64,000 nucleotides of DNA, from assembly GCA_035373625.1 (NCBI GenBank), contig DAOSNS010000018.1, positions 1 to 64,000 on the forward strand, written 5' to 3'. How positions within the stretch are numbered: position 1 is the stretch's first letter; each line of letters opens with the position of its first letter. A program made the translations under genes and the position numbers. The notes under the pieces were generated by a model, which was not told the DNA's origin, did not search any database, and saw only the letters and a program-made list of their open reading frames with translations. Below, in pieces: positions 9,801 to 18,681 of this stretch. The stretch comes from DSWT01 sp035373625 (GTDB lineage: Bacteria > Chloroflexota > Anaerolineae > B4-G1 > SLSP01).

Positions 9801-11645
9801 TCACAAATACATCGCATCCATGTAAGCCTTCGTAAAACCAGGGTGGACGGTCAGTTCAACATAGCGGACGCGCTCACCGATCTGTGTCGCCAGGCGGCGT
9901 CGCGCGGCGGAAATCAACATCTGGCGTGCGCCGGTTCCGGCCGCGTTGCCCACCTGCTTGAAGCGTTCCAGTGGCAATGGTGGGAACATGCCGATGCGGA
10001 TGGCGCTCTCCAGATCCAGGTAGGTGCCAAACGCACCTGCTACAATGAACGTGTCAATGTCTTGCGCCGTCAATCCGGCCTCCTGCAACAAGACCTCGAT
10101 GCCGGCGCGGATTGCCCCCTTCGCCAGTTGAATCTCGTTCACATCCCGGCGGGTAATGAGCAAATCATGCCCGTTGCCGGTGGCGGAGGCCGGCGCCAAC
10201 AGAAATGCGCCGCCGCCTTCCCAGGGGATGGCGCGCGGATGGTTCATCTGCAAACGTCCGGTGGCGGTGATGATGCCGGCCGCGCGCAATTCCGCTACCG
10301 CGTCAAGGATGCCCGACCCACAGATGCCTACCGGGGGTTTCCCCCCGATGGTTTGTAGACGCACCTCGTCCCCCACAATCTGCACGTATTCGACGGCGCC
10401 TGGCCCCGCGCGCATACCGGCGTAGATGTGCGCGCCCTCAAACGCCGGACCGGAGGCGCAGGAACAACTCAGCAGACGGCCCTCCACGACCAGGCTAATC
10501 TCGGTGTTGGTGCCGATGTCGAGGGCAATGGTGGGCCGCTGCGCCTGCCAGGCTTCCGTCGCCAATAACATAGCGACGTGATCCGCGCCCACGTAGCCGG
10601 CGATGTTCGGCGGCAGGTACACCTGCGCACCCGAAGCCAGTTCCAGCCCCAGATGGCACGCGCACAGGCTCAATGCCTCGCTGGCAGCCGCAATGTAGGG
10701 CGATTCACCCAACTGACGCACCGGTAGCCCGGCAAAAAAATGGTGGATGGCAGTGTTGCCTACCACGACTGCTTCGACAACCTGGTCTTGCGCAACGCCG
10801 GCTTCACGGCAAAGCTGCGCCAGCAATGCGTTCAAGCTCTCCATCAAGCGCGCCTGTAGAGCCTGTCGCCCGTCGGGATGATGGTTGGCATAGGCAATGC
10901 GGCTGACCACGTCCTCACCAAAGGCAATTTGAGGGTTCATCATCCCGGCTTTTGCCAGTGTGTGCCCGGTCGCCAGATCGAGCAGGTAGGCCGCCATTTT
11001 CGTCGTGCCGATGTCCACCGCCAGGCCGAGCAATGCCTGGTCGGGATGCAGCACGCCGACCGCTTCGGTGCCGTGATTCCGGCGTCGCAAAGCCAGGCGC
11101 ACGGCCCAATTCTGCGCGCGCAGTTTCTCCGAAAGATCGCGTAACACCGGTTGGCCGAAAAAGGGGCGCGGAATCCCCTGCGCGGCAAGTGCGTCGGTCA
11201 GGCGCACGGTATCGGCCCGCAGATCGTGCAGCGTAGGTGGGACAACGGTAACATCCACGGGCATCACCACGGGGTCTACGGCGACTTCGCTTTCCTGGCC
11301 TTCGACCTGGAGCCGCTGCGGGGTGCTCAACGATGTTGGCGGGATGTCAACCTTGACATTGCCGAGCGGACGCGCCTGGCAGGCCAGACGTAGCCCCATC
11401 GCCAATTCTGCCCGGCTCAATGTCCGCTCTTCCACAGCCGTAGGCGGTGTGAGTTCGCCCTTCATCAGACGGACACGACATTTGCCACATGCGCCCACAC
11501 CACCGCACACGGCGATCAGCTCCACACCGGCGCGTTGTGCGGCGTCGAGCAGGGTCATGCCGGGGGCAAGCGTGGTCCGCCGTCCGATCGGTTCCAAATC
11601 CACTTCGATGCGGGGTTCGACATTTTGTTCTGTAGAACGTTGCAT
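9801..11645 (-). CDS. Ferredoxin-ASKHA protein, RACo-like corrinoid activator (DUF4445)
   Basis: 614 residues. The N-terminus is a plant-type [2Fe-2S] domain with the ligand pattern C-GGVGA-C-GK-C and a distal Cys in RLACQA. The large C-terminal part is the ASKHA ATPase domain of RACo-type proteins, with AVDIGTTKMAAYLLD, ALDIGTNTEISLV, CASGPAFEGAHI and GICGSG. Such proteins use ATP to reduce Co(II) corrinoids in methyltransferase proteins back to the active state. The ATG at 11645 has AGAAGG eight bases upstream; a GTG three codons earlier overlaps that site and is rejected. No corrinoid protein or methyltransferase is encoded nearby, so its partner is elsewhere. Confidence 0.85.
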   Translation of the reverse strand: MQRSTEQNVEPRIEVDLEPIGRRTTLAPGMTLLDAAQRAGVELIAVCGGVGACGKCRVRLMKGELTPPTAVEERTLSRAELAMGLRLACQARPLGNVKVDIPPTSLSTPQRLQVEGQESEVAVDPVVMPVDVTVVPPTLHDLRADTVRLTDALAAQGIPRPFFGQPVLRDLSEKLRAQNWAVRLALRRRNHGTEAVGVLHPDQALLGLAVDIGTTKMAAYLLDLATGHTLAKAGMMNPQIAFGEDVVSRIAYANHHPDGRQALQARLMESLNALLAQLCREAGVAQDQVVEAVVVGNTAIHHFFAGLPVRQLGESPYIAAASEALSLCACHLGLELASGAQVYLPPNIAGYVGADHVAMLLATEAWQAQRPTIALDIGTNTEISLVVEGRLLSCSCASGPAFEGAHIYAGMRAGPGAVEYVQIVGDEVRLQTIGGKPPVGICGSGILDAVAELRAAGIITATGRLQMNHPRAIPWEGGGAFLLAPASATGNGHDLLITRRDVNEIQLAKGAIRAGIEVLLQEAGLTAQDIDTFIVAGAFGTYLDLESAIRIGMFPPLPLERFKQVGNAAGTGARQMLISAARRRLATQIGERVRYVELTVHPGFTKAYMDAMYL

Positions 11646-11862
11646 AGATTCCACCTTCTAATCTTCGTAGGGGATAAGAGTAACATCTATTTTCCTGGCG
11701 TCAACCTTCATCTTGATTACGACCGGATATGCAAGTGTTACATGCCTTTAACCTTTCGGACACTTAATTTTAACCATAATGAAGACAGGCAGGGGAACTT
11801 TGCCGGCTTATGGCGCGTTCTTAAAGCAACGGTCGGATGCAAATCTGTTAACGGATCAAACT

Positions 11863-11906
11863 CATAAACGTTCCAATGTGTAACGTTCAAACGGTTTTTA
11901 AGGAGG
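11863..11906 (+). repeat. ACGTTCAAACG leader repeat before the PA14 protein
   Basis: The block runs AACGTTCCAATGTG, TAACGTTCAAACG, TTTTTAA, then AGGAGG. Very similar blocks precede the sugar-binding lipoprotein (48567) and the DsbA-cyclophilin lipoprotein (56930), in each case ending at the ribosome site of an exported protein. Confidence 0.65.
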
Positions 11907-11914
11907 GAAATACG

Positions 11915-13228
11915 ATGTTGAAGCGAATCAGTGTTATCACGCTCCTGATGTTGGTGTTGATGCTGGCCGTCCCGGTAGGCGCGCAGGGACCCGGCCCACA
12001 ACATTCTGATCCGACGTGGCAGGCGAGTTATTGGAATAACCTGGACCTCGCTGGCACGCCGGTTTTGCAACGCGCCGAGCCTGATATTTTCTACGAATGG
12101 TGGACCAATTCGCCGGCCCCGGGGATCGTCAATGCCGATAACTTCTCCGTCCGCTGGACACGCTACATTGACGTGACACCGGGCACTTACCTGTTCACCG
12201 CTACCGCCGATGACGGGATCCGCATTTGGGTGGATAACGACCTGATCCTCGATCAATGGTATGAACATTCGGTATTGACCTTCACCGTAGAAAAGTATCT
12301 CGGCGCAGGGCATCATCTGATCAAGGTAGAGTATTTCGAGAAGGCTGGGGTAGCGATTGCCAAAGTGCAATGGCAGCTCAAAAGCCAGCCGCCGATCACG
12401 CAATGGCGTGGCGAATACTTCAACAATATCACCCTGGGCGGCACCCCTGTGCTGGTGCGCAACGATGCGGCGATCAACTTCGATTGGGGCACCGGTTCAC
12501 CTGCCCCCGGCATCGTGAACGCGGATCGCTTTTCGGTGCGCTGGACGCAAACGCTCAACTTTACCGCCGCGATGTATCGCTTTATCCTCACAGTAGACGA
12601 CGGCGCGCGGCTCTGGGTCAACGGCCACCTGCTCATAGATGCCTGGATTGATCAGGCGCCGCGCACATACACGGGCGATATTTATCTGCCCACCGGCCCG
12701 GCGACCGTCGAGCTGCAATACTACGAGAACACCGAACGCGCAGTGGCGCAGCTTTCGTGGAGCGGCGGCGCAACTCCACCGCCCACACCACCTCCGCCGT
12801 CGGCCGGCACGGTGATCGTGGATGACCGCGATAGCGGCTTCGTCAAGGGCGGTCCAATCGGAGGCTGGCGCTATGAAAACGAAGGCTACAACAACAATCT
12901 TACCTGGACGACGAACAATTACAACGCCAATGCTAACTACAACTGGGGGCGCTGGTTCCCCCAACTGACGGCGCGCCGCTATGAAGTCTTCGTCTACATC
13001 CCGCACCGCTTCACCACCACGGGGCAGGCGCGTTATTGGATCAATCATGCTGACGGCTACACGCTGCGGATCGTGGATCAGTCGGCCTACAGCAATCAGT
13101 GGGTGTCGCTGGGGACCTATCGCTTCCGGGGCACCGGCGATGATTACGTCTCACTGGCGGATGTCACCTTCGAGCCTACGCGCTCGCGGCTCATCGCTTT
13201 TGACGCGGTCAAGTGGGAACCGCGTTAG
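11915..13228 (+). CDS. Secreted double-PA14 protein with golvesin-type C-terminal domain
   Basis: 437 residues. A signal peptide (Lys-Arg, hydrophobic core, cleavage near VGAQG) leads to two PA14-like beta domains at about 35-150 and 165-285. Both carry the repeated pattern PAPGIVNAD and FSVRWT, with DDG loops (TADDGIRIWVD and TVDDGARLWVN). A Pro-rich linker joins a C-terminal domain starting VIVDDRDSGFVKGG, similar to the golvesin/xanthan-lyase C-terminal domain. PA14 domains commonly bind sugars, so an extracellular glycan-binding role is likely; no catalytic domain is seen. The ATG has a perfect AGGAGG upstream, so an earlier in-frame ATG at 11876 is rejected. Confidence 0.85.
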   Translation: MLKRISVITLLMLVLMLAVPVGAQGPGPQHSDPTWQASYWNNLDLAGTPVLQRAEPDIFYEWWTNSPAPGIVNADNFSVRWTRYIDVTPGTYLFTATADDGIRIWVDNDLILDQWYEHSVLTFTVEKYLGAGHHLIKVEYFEKAGVAIAKVQWQLKSQPPITQWRGEYFNNITLGGTPVLVRNDAAINFDWGTGSPAPGIVNADRFSVRWTQTLNFTAAMYRFILTVDDGARLWVNGHLLIDAWIDQAPRTYTGDIYLPTGPATVELQYYENTERAVAQLSWSGGATPPPTPPPPSAGTVIVDDRDSGFVKGGPIGGWRYENEGYNNNLTWTTNNYNANANYNWGRWFPQLTARRYEVFVYIPHRFTTTGQARYWINHADGYTLRIVDQSAYSNQWVSLGTYRFRGTGDDYVSLADVTFEPTRSRLIAFDAVKWEPR

Positions 13229-13274
13229 CCGTTCTGGGAGATGCCGCGAAAGCCAATTGTGGCAGCTTTGAGAA

Positions 13275-13309
13275 ATCCCCCGCTCTCTTCATACAAGGGA
13301 GAGCGGGGG
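13275..13309. terminator. Strong stem-loop after the PA14 gene
   Basis: A perfect 12-bp inverted repeat (TCCCCCGCTCTC / GAGAGCGGGGGA) with an 11-nt loop lies 47 bp after the stop codon. There is no T-run, so it may stop transcription with other factors or protect the 3' end. Confidence 0.65.
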
Positions 13310-13352
13310 ACAGCTTAGAATTTACCCTTACCTGAAACACACCCTGGGGTCA

Positions 13353-13381
13353 TTGCAAAATGCCTTATATCGTGCTAGAAT
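13353..13381 (+). promoter_or_regulatory. Sigma-70 promoter for the Cys-rich protein and L,D-transpeptidase
   Basis: TTGCAA at 13353-13358 and TAGAAT at 13376-13381 are separated by 17 bp. The first gene starts 45 bp after the -10 box and has a GGGGAGAAAG ribosome site. Confidence 0.7.
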
Positions 13382-13425
13382 CAAGTCATCCATAATCAGA
13401 AAAATTCCTGGATAAGGGGAGAAAG

Positions 13426-13812
13426 ATGTTACCGATCAGCAAGCCTCCCTATTGGCTGGAAAAGAAAATGCGACGAAAAACAGGCTATCCGGCTGCCACA
13501 ATTGCTTGCTATGGTCCCGATGACAAATTCGCTTCCAAAATAGTGGTCGGGATCGTTCCCTCCGAGAAGGAAGAGGACGACATTTTGGTCCAAAAGTGGT
13601 TTTCGGAAGAGAAAGATGTGCGTTCTGATACGGAGATCGCTCGTCAAGTATTGGAGTACATCGCCGAGCACAATGTTCGAAGAGTCATCATCGTAGATAG
13701 GATTATCGGGTGCCCGCATGAAGAAGGCATTGATTACCCCAAAGGAGAGAAGTGCCCGCTATGTCCATTCTGGGCCAATCGAGACCGTTGGACAGGAGAA
13801 ATCATCGAATGA
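13426..13812 (+). CDS. Uncharacterised conserved-looking protein with Cys/His C-terminus
   Basis: 128 residues, no signal peptide or membrane segment. The middle alternates beta strands and helices (IVVGIVPSE..., VRRVIIVDRIIG), suggesting a small alpha/beta fold. The C-terminal third has GCPHEEG and KCPLCPFW, a possible metal site made of one Cys-x-His and a Cys-x-x-Cys. I do not recognise the family. Its stop codon overlaps the start of the L,D-transpeptidase (ATGA), so the two are translationally coupled and share a promoter. A metal-binding or redox role is a guess only. Confidence 0.75.
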   Translation: MLPISKPPYWLEKKMRRKTGYPAATIACYGPDDKFASKIVVGIVPSEKEEDDILVQKWFSEEKDVRSDTEIARQVLEYIAEHNVRRVIIVDRIIGCPHEEGIDYPKGEKCPLCPFWANRDRWTGEIIE

Positions 13813-14825
13813 TGAAACGGCTTTATGTCTTATACGGCGTCATATTGATCATCAGCCTGTTTTTGTGTGTCATGCCGGCAGCGGCAGCGGAAATCTCCTA
13901 CACCGTCCAAGCCGGTGACACGCTGTACAGTATCGCGCGGCGTTACGGCGTCAACGTGGGGACGCTGGCAACGCTCAACGGGTTGACGGTGAACTCGTGG
14001 TTGTATGTAGGACAGCAGCTAATCATTCCCGGCACATCGGCTGCGCCTGCCCCGGCCCCCGTGACAGGCAACGTCTACATCGTGAAGGCTGGCGACACAC
14101 TGTTGACTATCGCCATCCGTCACAATATCAGTGTCAGTAAGCTGGCAGCGGCGAACAATCTGACGTGGAATTCGTGGGTGTATATCGGGCAACGCCTGGT
14201 CATTCCGGGCGCAGCGGCTGCGGATCCTCCGGCCACACGCCCCCCGGCGACGGAAGCACCCGTCACGGCACCCGGCGGCGTTTACGTGGTGCAGGCCGGC
14301 GATAACCTCTTCCGTATCGCGCTGCGACACAATGTTACGGTTGCCGCGCTCAAAGCGGCCAACGGCCTGTATGCCGACACCGTCTATGTGGGTCAACGTC
14401 TGACCATCCCCGCGCCGGGCAGCACACCGGTCACACCCATCTCCGAGCCTGCACCGGGGCATGGTGCTTCCGGTGAGAAGTGGATTGACGTGAACCTCTC
14501 GACGCAAACCATCACCGCCTATCAAGGATACACGGCAGTACGCTCGGCGCGTGTCTCAACGGGGCTACCCGGCACGCCCACGGTCGTTGGCACCTACTAC
14601 ATCTATGCCAAATATGTGTCCGCGCCGATGTCGGGGCCGGGGTATTATCTGCCGAATGTTCCCCATATTATGTACTTTTACCGGGGGTACGGCATTCATG
14701 GTGCGTACTGGCACAACAATTTCGGCGTCCCGATGAGCCACGGGTGCGTCAACCTCTCCCTGCCGGATGCAGAGTGGTTCTACAACTGGGCGCCGATGGG
14801 CACGAAGGTGGTCACGCACTATTAA
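13809..14825 (+). CDS. Secreted L,D-transpeptidase with three LysM domains
   Basis: 338 residues. A signal peptide (cleavage near PAAAAE) is followed by three LysM peptidoglycan-binding repeats at about 30-75, 93-138 and 157-200, each with the pattern Y-x-V-(Q/K)-A-G-D and ending I-x-P. The C-terminal YkuD domain has the catalytic GIHGAYW...SHGCVNLS motif with the nucleophilic Cys. Such enzymes make 3-3 peptidoglycan cross-links or attach proteins to the wall, outside the membrane. Two adjacent ATG codons are possible; the first overlaps the stop of the upstream gene and is used here. Confidence 0.92.
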   Translation: MMKRLYVLYGVILIISLFLCVMPAAAAEISYTVQAGDTLYSIARRYGVNVGTLATLNGLTVNSWLYVGQQLIIPGTSAAPAPAPVTGNVYIVKAGDTLLTIAIRHNISVSKLAAANNLTWNSWVYIGQRLVIPGAAAADPPATRPPATEAPVTAPGGVYVVQAGDNLFRIALRHNVTVAALKAANGLYADTVYVGQRLTIPAPGSTPVTPISEPAPGHGASGEKWIDVNLSTQTITAYQGYTAVRSARVSTGLPGTPTVVGTYYIYAKYVSAPMSGPGYYLPNVPHIMYFYRGYGIHGAYWHNNFGVPMSHGCVNLSLPDAEWFYNWAPMGTKVVTHY

Positions 14826-14848
14826 GCCAGAGGTAGCGCCGTTATACC

Positions 14849-14882
14849 GCATAAGCCCGGCGATTTATCGTCGGGCTTATGC
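14849..14882. terminator. Stem-loop terminator after the L,D-transpeptidase
   Basis: A 15-bp stem (GCATAAGCCCGGCGA / TCGTCGGGCTTATGC, one G-T pair) with a short loop, 24 bp after the stop codon. The near-perfect symmetry lets it act on either strand. It separates the cell-wall gene from the restriction-modification operon. Confidence 0.7.
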
Positions 14883-14896
14883 GTTCAGCTTCTATC

Positions 14897-14925
14897 TTGA
14901 CTTTGTCTGAAGAAACGGGTATATT
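14897..14925 (+). promoter_or_regulatory. Promoter of the restriction-modification operon
   Basis: TTGACT at 14897-14902 and TATATT at 14920-14925 with 17-bp spacing, a near-consensus sigma-70 promoter. The methyltransferase starts 38 bp after the -10 box, with GAGG in between as ribosome site. Confidence 0.75.
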
Positions 14926-14963
14926 GTGGTTAAGAATATATGTTCTAGTGTCGAGGTAGCAAG

Positions 14964-15836
14964 ATGAAGTACTTGAACGAAATCCTGCTCGGTGACTGTG
15001 GTGAGGTGCTCAAGGATATTCCCGATGATTCGGTGGATTTGATTTTTACCTCGCCGCCATACGCCGATCAGCGTAAGCAGACATACGGCGGCATTGACCC
15101 TGATGAATACGTGGCATGGTTTCTGCCCCGCGCGGAGCAATTCTTGCGTGTCCTCAAACCTACCGGTACATTCATCCTTAATATCAAAGAGCGTGTGGTT
15201 AATGGGGAAAGACATACTTACGTCATCGAATTGATATTGGCAATGAGGAAACAAGGTTGGTTGTGGACCGAAGAATTTATTTGGCACAAGAAGAACTCGT
15301 ATCCCGGCAAGTGGCCCAATCGCTTTCGGGATAATTGGGAAAGGCTCATCCAATTCAACAAATCCAAGAAATTTAACATGTATCAAGAGGCCGTGATGGT
15401 GCCGGTCGGTGATTGGGCTAAAGAAAGACTGGCGAAGTTGAGTGAGACCGATCGGATGCGGGATGAATCCAAAGTTGGGAGCGGATTTGGTAAAAACATC
15501 TCCAATTGGTTAGGACGTGAGTGGGTATATCCTACCAATGTTATCCACATGGCTACAGAATGTTCTAACAGAAATCACAGTGCTGTATTTCCGGTTGATT
15601 TGCCTAATTGGTTTATTCGCTTGTTTACCCGGCCGGGGGATACGGTCCTTGATCCTTTTATAGGATCGGGGACAACGGCTGTCGCTGCTGTGCAGTTAGC
15701 TCGCAATTACATTGGTATTGATCTCAACCCGGAATATGTTGAAATCGCACGGGCCAGAGTGATGGGAACCCAGCCCGGTCTCCCATATCTAGCAGAAGAA
15801 CGTGGAAGTTATCAAGTAGAAGATGCCGCGGCATAG
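14964..15836 (+). CDS. Beta-class DNA methyltransferase of a type II R-M system
   Basis: 290 residues. The catalytic motif TSPPYADQR lies near the N-terminus (about residue 29) and the cofactor-binding motif DPFIGSGTTAVAA near 230, the order that defines beta-class enzymes. SPPY is most common in N4-cytosine methyltransferases, though N6-adenine activity cannot be excluded. It protects host DNA from the endonuclease encoded 23 bp downstream. The pair has lower GC and different codon use from its neighbours, a sign of horizontal transfer. Confidence 0.9.
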   Translation: MKYLNEILLGDCGEVLKDIPDDSVDLIFTSPPYADQRKQTYGGIDPDEYVAWFLPRAEQFLRVLKPTGTFILNIKERVVNGERHTYVIELILAMRKQGWLWTEEFIWHKKNSYPGKWPNRFRDNWERLIQFNKSKKFNMYQEAVMVPVGDWAKERLAKLSETDRMRDESKVGSGFGKNISNWLGREWVYPTNVIHMATECSNRNHSAVFPVDLPNWFIRLFTRPGDTVLDPFIGSGTTAVAAVQLARNYIGIDLNPEYVEIARARVMGTQPGLPYLAEERGSYQVEDAAA

Positions 15837-15859
15837 TATTTTAATGACAGGAGGGCATA

Positions 15860-16615
15860 ATGAATCCACTTGATCTGGACAGGGTATGTGCTTATGTCAA
15901 TGAGAACATCGTTGATTTTCACCGACGCCGGATCAAGTCCCTGGAAGAACTGAGACTTGAAAGATTGTTGACTAAGAATCCTTACTTGTTCAAGGCCAAG
16001 TACATTGTCACTGCTAACGAACTGATTACAGGCTTGTTAGAAGCCTTTCTGTCTTCATCCGAAGAAAAGCTGTTCGGAGACTTCTTGGAGGGATTGGCCA
16101 TTTTTGTCGCAGAAATGACCTGTGGGGGGCATAAATCTTCTGCTCCAGGAGTAGATCTGGAATTCATCAATAATGGTGTACATTATCTCATATCGGTAAA
16201 GTCAGGGCCAAATTGGGGGAACAGTTCGCAACAAGCCAAGCTGGAGCAGGACCTCAAAAACGCAGTTGTCAGGGTGAAACAATCAAAACATGGAGCCAAC
16301 GTTCAGCCAGTATTGGGAATCTGTTACGGCAAGAGCAAAACAAGCTATCTGCGTGGGTATTTGAAGGTCGTAGGGCAAAATTTTTGGTATCTTATCAGTG
16401 AGAATCCACAACTGTATACCGATATTATCGAGCCAATAGGATACAAAGCAAAAGAGCACAATGAGTCTTTCCTGGAGGCAAAAGGGAGAACACTTAATCG
16501 TTTTACACGGGAGTTTGTTGATCGGTTTTGTAACGCAAGCGGTACTATTGAGTGGGTCAGACTTGTTGAGTTCAATAGTGGCAATTTTGATCTGGACCAA
16601 TATGTGAACCTCTAG
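15860..16615 (+). CDS. PmeII-like type II restriction endonuclease
   Basis: 251 residues. The N-terminus (NPLDLDRV...NIVDFHRRR), the KNPYLFKAK block and the VDLEF...YLISVKSGPNWGNSS core match my recollection of the PmeII restriction enzyme family. The Asp of VDLEF and the Ser-Val-Lys with the following Gly-Pro-Asn-Trp form a PD-(D/E)xK-type catalytic site. It cleaves unmethylated DNA; the recognition site cannot be read from the sequence. It follows the methyltransferase with its own AGGAGG ribosome site, so the methylase is made first from the shared transcript. AT-richer than its surroundings. Confidence 0.82.
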   Translation: MNPLDLDRVCAYVNENIVDFHRRRIKSLEELRLERLLTKNPYLFKAKYIVTANELITGLLEAFLSSSEEKLFGDFLEGLAIFVAEMTCGGHKSSAPGVDLEFINNGVHYLISVKSGPNWGNSSQQAKLEQDLKNAVVRVKQSKHGANVQPVLGICYGKSKTSYLRGYLKVVGQNFWYLISENPQLYTDIIEPIGYKAKEHNESFLEAKGRTLNRFTREFVDRFCNASGTIEWVRLVEFNSGNFDLDQYVNL

Positions 16616-16655
16616 TTCATCGTGGCTTAAACCCTGCACTGGTTAATCATGATTG

Positions 16656-16716
16656 GAGCGGATCGCCAGATCCGCGATTTTTGGATGCTATGGATGGGGA
16701 ACTGACATCCCCCATT
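16656..16716. repeat. Bipartite palindromic repeat (GCGGATCGCCAGATCCGC family), copy 1
   Basis: The first palindrome GCGGATCGCCAGATCCGC is followed about 20 bp later by a second one, ATGGGG-AACTGACATC-CCCCAT. The same two modules in the same order occur twice in tandem at 34885-35058, and the first module alone forms an array at 43699-43815. It lies between the R-M operon and mutY. Confidence 0.75.
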
Positions 16717-16756
16717 TAAGCTATTGGTAATGAAACCGGCGTTTCCCGGAGCCCCA

Positions 16757-17842
16757 ATGAGCCTTGACGACACCATGATCGCTTATCTGCACACGCACCG
16801 CGCCGATGCACAGGCGCGGCTTTTGACGTGGTTCGCACGGCACGCCCGCGATTTGCCGTGGCGCCACGATCGTACACCCTATCGGGTGTGGGTCGCCGAG
16901 GTCATGCTCCAACAAACGCAGGTAGAGAAGGTGCGCGAGTATTACGACCGTTTTATGGCACGTTTCCCTACCGTCGCTTCATTGGCTGCGGCGCCGTTGG
17001 AGGATGTGCTCAAGCAGTGGGAAGGACTGGGATACTACAGCCGGGCGCGGGCACTACATCGCGCTGCGCAAGAAGTCGTCGCCCATTACAACGGCGAACT
17101 CCCCGCCGACGTGGACGCATTGCGCCGTCTCCCCGGCATCGGCGCATACACGGCCGGCGCGATTGCCGGCATCGCCTTCGGCATCCCCGCGCCGGCCGTG
17201 GACGGCAATGTCCGGCGCGTATTTGGCCGTGTGCTGGCGCTCGCCACCCCTTCGGCCACCGGGCTTGAAGCAGCGGTGCGCGCCTGGCTACCCGCCGATG
17301 CCCCCGGTACGTTCACCGAGGCGCTGATGGAACTGGGCGCGACGCTTTGCCGCCCCCGTGCGCCACAATGCCTGCTGTGTCCCTGGAATGATCTGTGCCG
17401 CGCACGGGCTATGGGGCGTCCGGAGGCTTTCCCCGCGCCACAACCCCGCAAGGCCATCCCGCACTACGATGTCGTCGCCGCCGTCACCTGCCGCGACGAT
17501 GGGCGCGTGCTCGTGGCGCGCCGCCGCGAGGATGATATGCTCGGCGGGCTATGGGAGTTCCCCGGCGGCAAGCGCGAGGATGGCGAGACTCTGCCCGACG
17601 CGCTGCGCCGCGAAATGCAGGAGGAATTGGGGATCGAGGTTGCCGTGGACGAACAGCTCATCGCCGTTGAGCACGCCTACACCCATTTCCGCATCACCTT
17701 GTATGCGTTTGCCTGTCGGCTTGTGGCGGGGGAACCGACCTGCCTGGATTGCGATGCCTTCCGCTGGGTTATGCCGGAGGAGCTTGCGACGCTGCCGATG
17801 TCGGTGGCCGATCGTAAAATCGCGGCGATTCTACAGACTTGA
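16757..17842 (+). CDS. mutY: A/G-specific adenine DNA glycosylase MutY
   Basis: 361 residues. It removes adenine mispaired with 8-oxoguanine. Visible features are the catalytic Glu in VAEVMLQQTQV, the helix-hairpin-helix LPGIGAYTAGAIAG with its catalytic Asp in AVDGNVRR, and the [4Fe-4S] loop with Cys spacing 6-2-5. The C-terminal third is a MutT-like Nudix domain with a complete box (GGKREDGETLPDALRREMQEEL is the region, about residues 270-292), which in this family recognises 8-oxoG. The ATG at 16757 has GGAG six bases upstream; two earlier in-frame starts lack a ribosome site. Confidence 0.93.
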   Translation: MSLDDTMIAYLHTHRADAQARLLTWFARHARDLPWRHDRTPYRVWVAEVMLQQTQVEKVREYYDRFMARFPTVASLAAAPLEDVLKQWEGLGYYSRARALHRAAQEVVAHYNGELPADVDALRRLPGIGAYTAGAIAGIAFGIPAPAVDGNVRRVFGRVLALATPSATGLEAAVRAWLPADAPGTFTEALMELGATLCRPRAPQCLLCPWNDLCRARAMGRPEAFPAPQPRKAIPHYDVVAAVTCRDDGRVLVARRREDDMLGGLWEFPGGKREDGETLPDALRREMQEELGIEVAVDEQLIAVEHAYTHFRITLYAFACRLVAGEPTCLDCDAFRWVMPEELATLPMSVADRKIAAILQT

Positions 17843-17865
17843 CAGATCTCAGGAAACCTGTCGGT

Positions 17866-18681
17866 TCAGGTTAGCGCTGGAAAGTCGGGATGCGGCGCGG
17901 CCGGACCTTCGCGCAACACCCGCAACATCTCGGCGTGGATCAGGCCGTTGCTCACGAGGACTTCGCGCCCGGAGAGGAGATCGGCCATTCCGCCCCTGTA
18001 ATCGGAGCCATGCCCACCGGCTTCCTGCACGAGCAACACGCCAGCTGCCAGATCCCAGGGACTCAGGTACGACTCCCAATAACCGTCGAAGCGACCACAG
18101 GCGACGTAAGCCATATCCAGCGCCGCCGAGCCGGCACGCCGCACACCCTGCGAACGGCGCAAAAAACAGTCCAGCATGCGCGTGTTGTTGTCGGCAGCCA
18201 CGCGACGGTTGTAGCCGAAGCCGGTCGCCAAAAAGGCATCCGTCAGCCGCGCTGTGGCGGAGACGTGAATGGGATTGCCGTTGAGCGTGGCGCCGGCGCC
18301 GCGTTGGGCGGCAAACAATTCATCTCGCAGCGGATCGTAGACGACGCCGACCTGCAACTCACCGCCGACCATCAAGCCAAGCGAGATAGCAAAATGGGGG
18401 AAGCCATGGGCAAAGTTGTTTGTCCCGTCCAAAGGGTCCACCAGCCAGATCGGGCCGGGCACATTCCAGGGACTGCCGCCGGTTTCTTCACCCAAAATAG
18501 CGTGATCGGGGAAAGCGGCGCGTAGACGAGAAAGGATCAGAGCCTCGGCGGCAGTGTCGGTTTCGGTGACGGGATTTACCGCACCTTTGAACTCCAGACG
18601 CTGCACATTCCCGAAACCCTGCCGCACCACGACACCGGCTTCACGGGCAATAGCGATGGCCAGAGCGAGGATGTCAGACAT
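17866..18681 (-). CDS. suhB: Inositol-monophosphatase family phosphatase
   Basis: 271 residues. Mg-dependent phosphatase of the IMPase/SuhB family. It shows the metal and substrate motifs GEET, DPLDGTNNFAHG and the C-terminal WDLAAGVLLVQEAGG. Members dephosphorylate inositol phosphate, 3'-phosphoadenosine phosphate or fructose-bisphosphate; the exact substrate is not evident. The start ATG overlaps the TGA stop of the upstream gene by one base (TGATG), and AGGA lies eight bases before it, so the two genes are translationally coupled. Confidence 0.88.
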   Translation of the reverse strand: MSDILALAIAIAREAGVVVRQGFGNVQRLEFKGAVNPVTETDTAAEALILSRLRAAFPDHAILGEETGGSPWNVPGPIWLVDPLDGTNNFAHGFPHFAISLGLMVGGELQVGVVYDPLRDELFAAQRGAGATLNGNPIHVSATARLTDAFLATGFGYNRRVAADNNTRMLDCFLRRSQGVRRAGSAALDMAYVACGRFDGYWESYLSPWDLAAGVLLVQEAGGHGSDYRGGMADLLSGREVLVSNGLIHAEMLRVLREGPAAPHPDFPALT

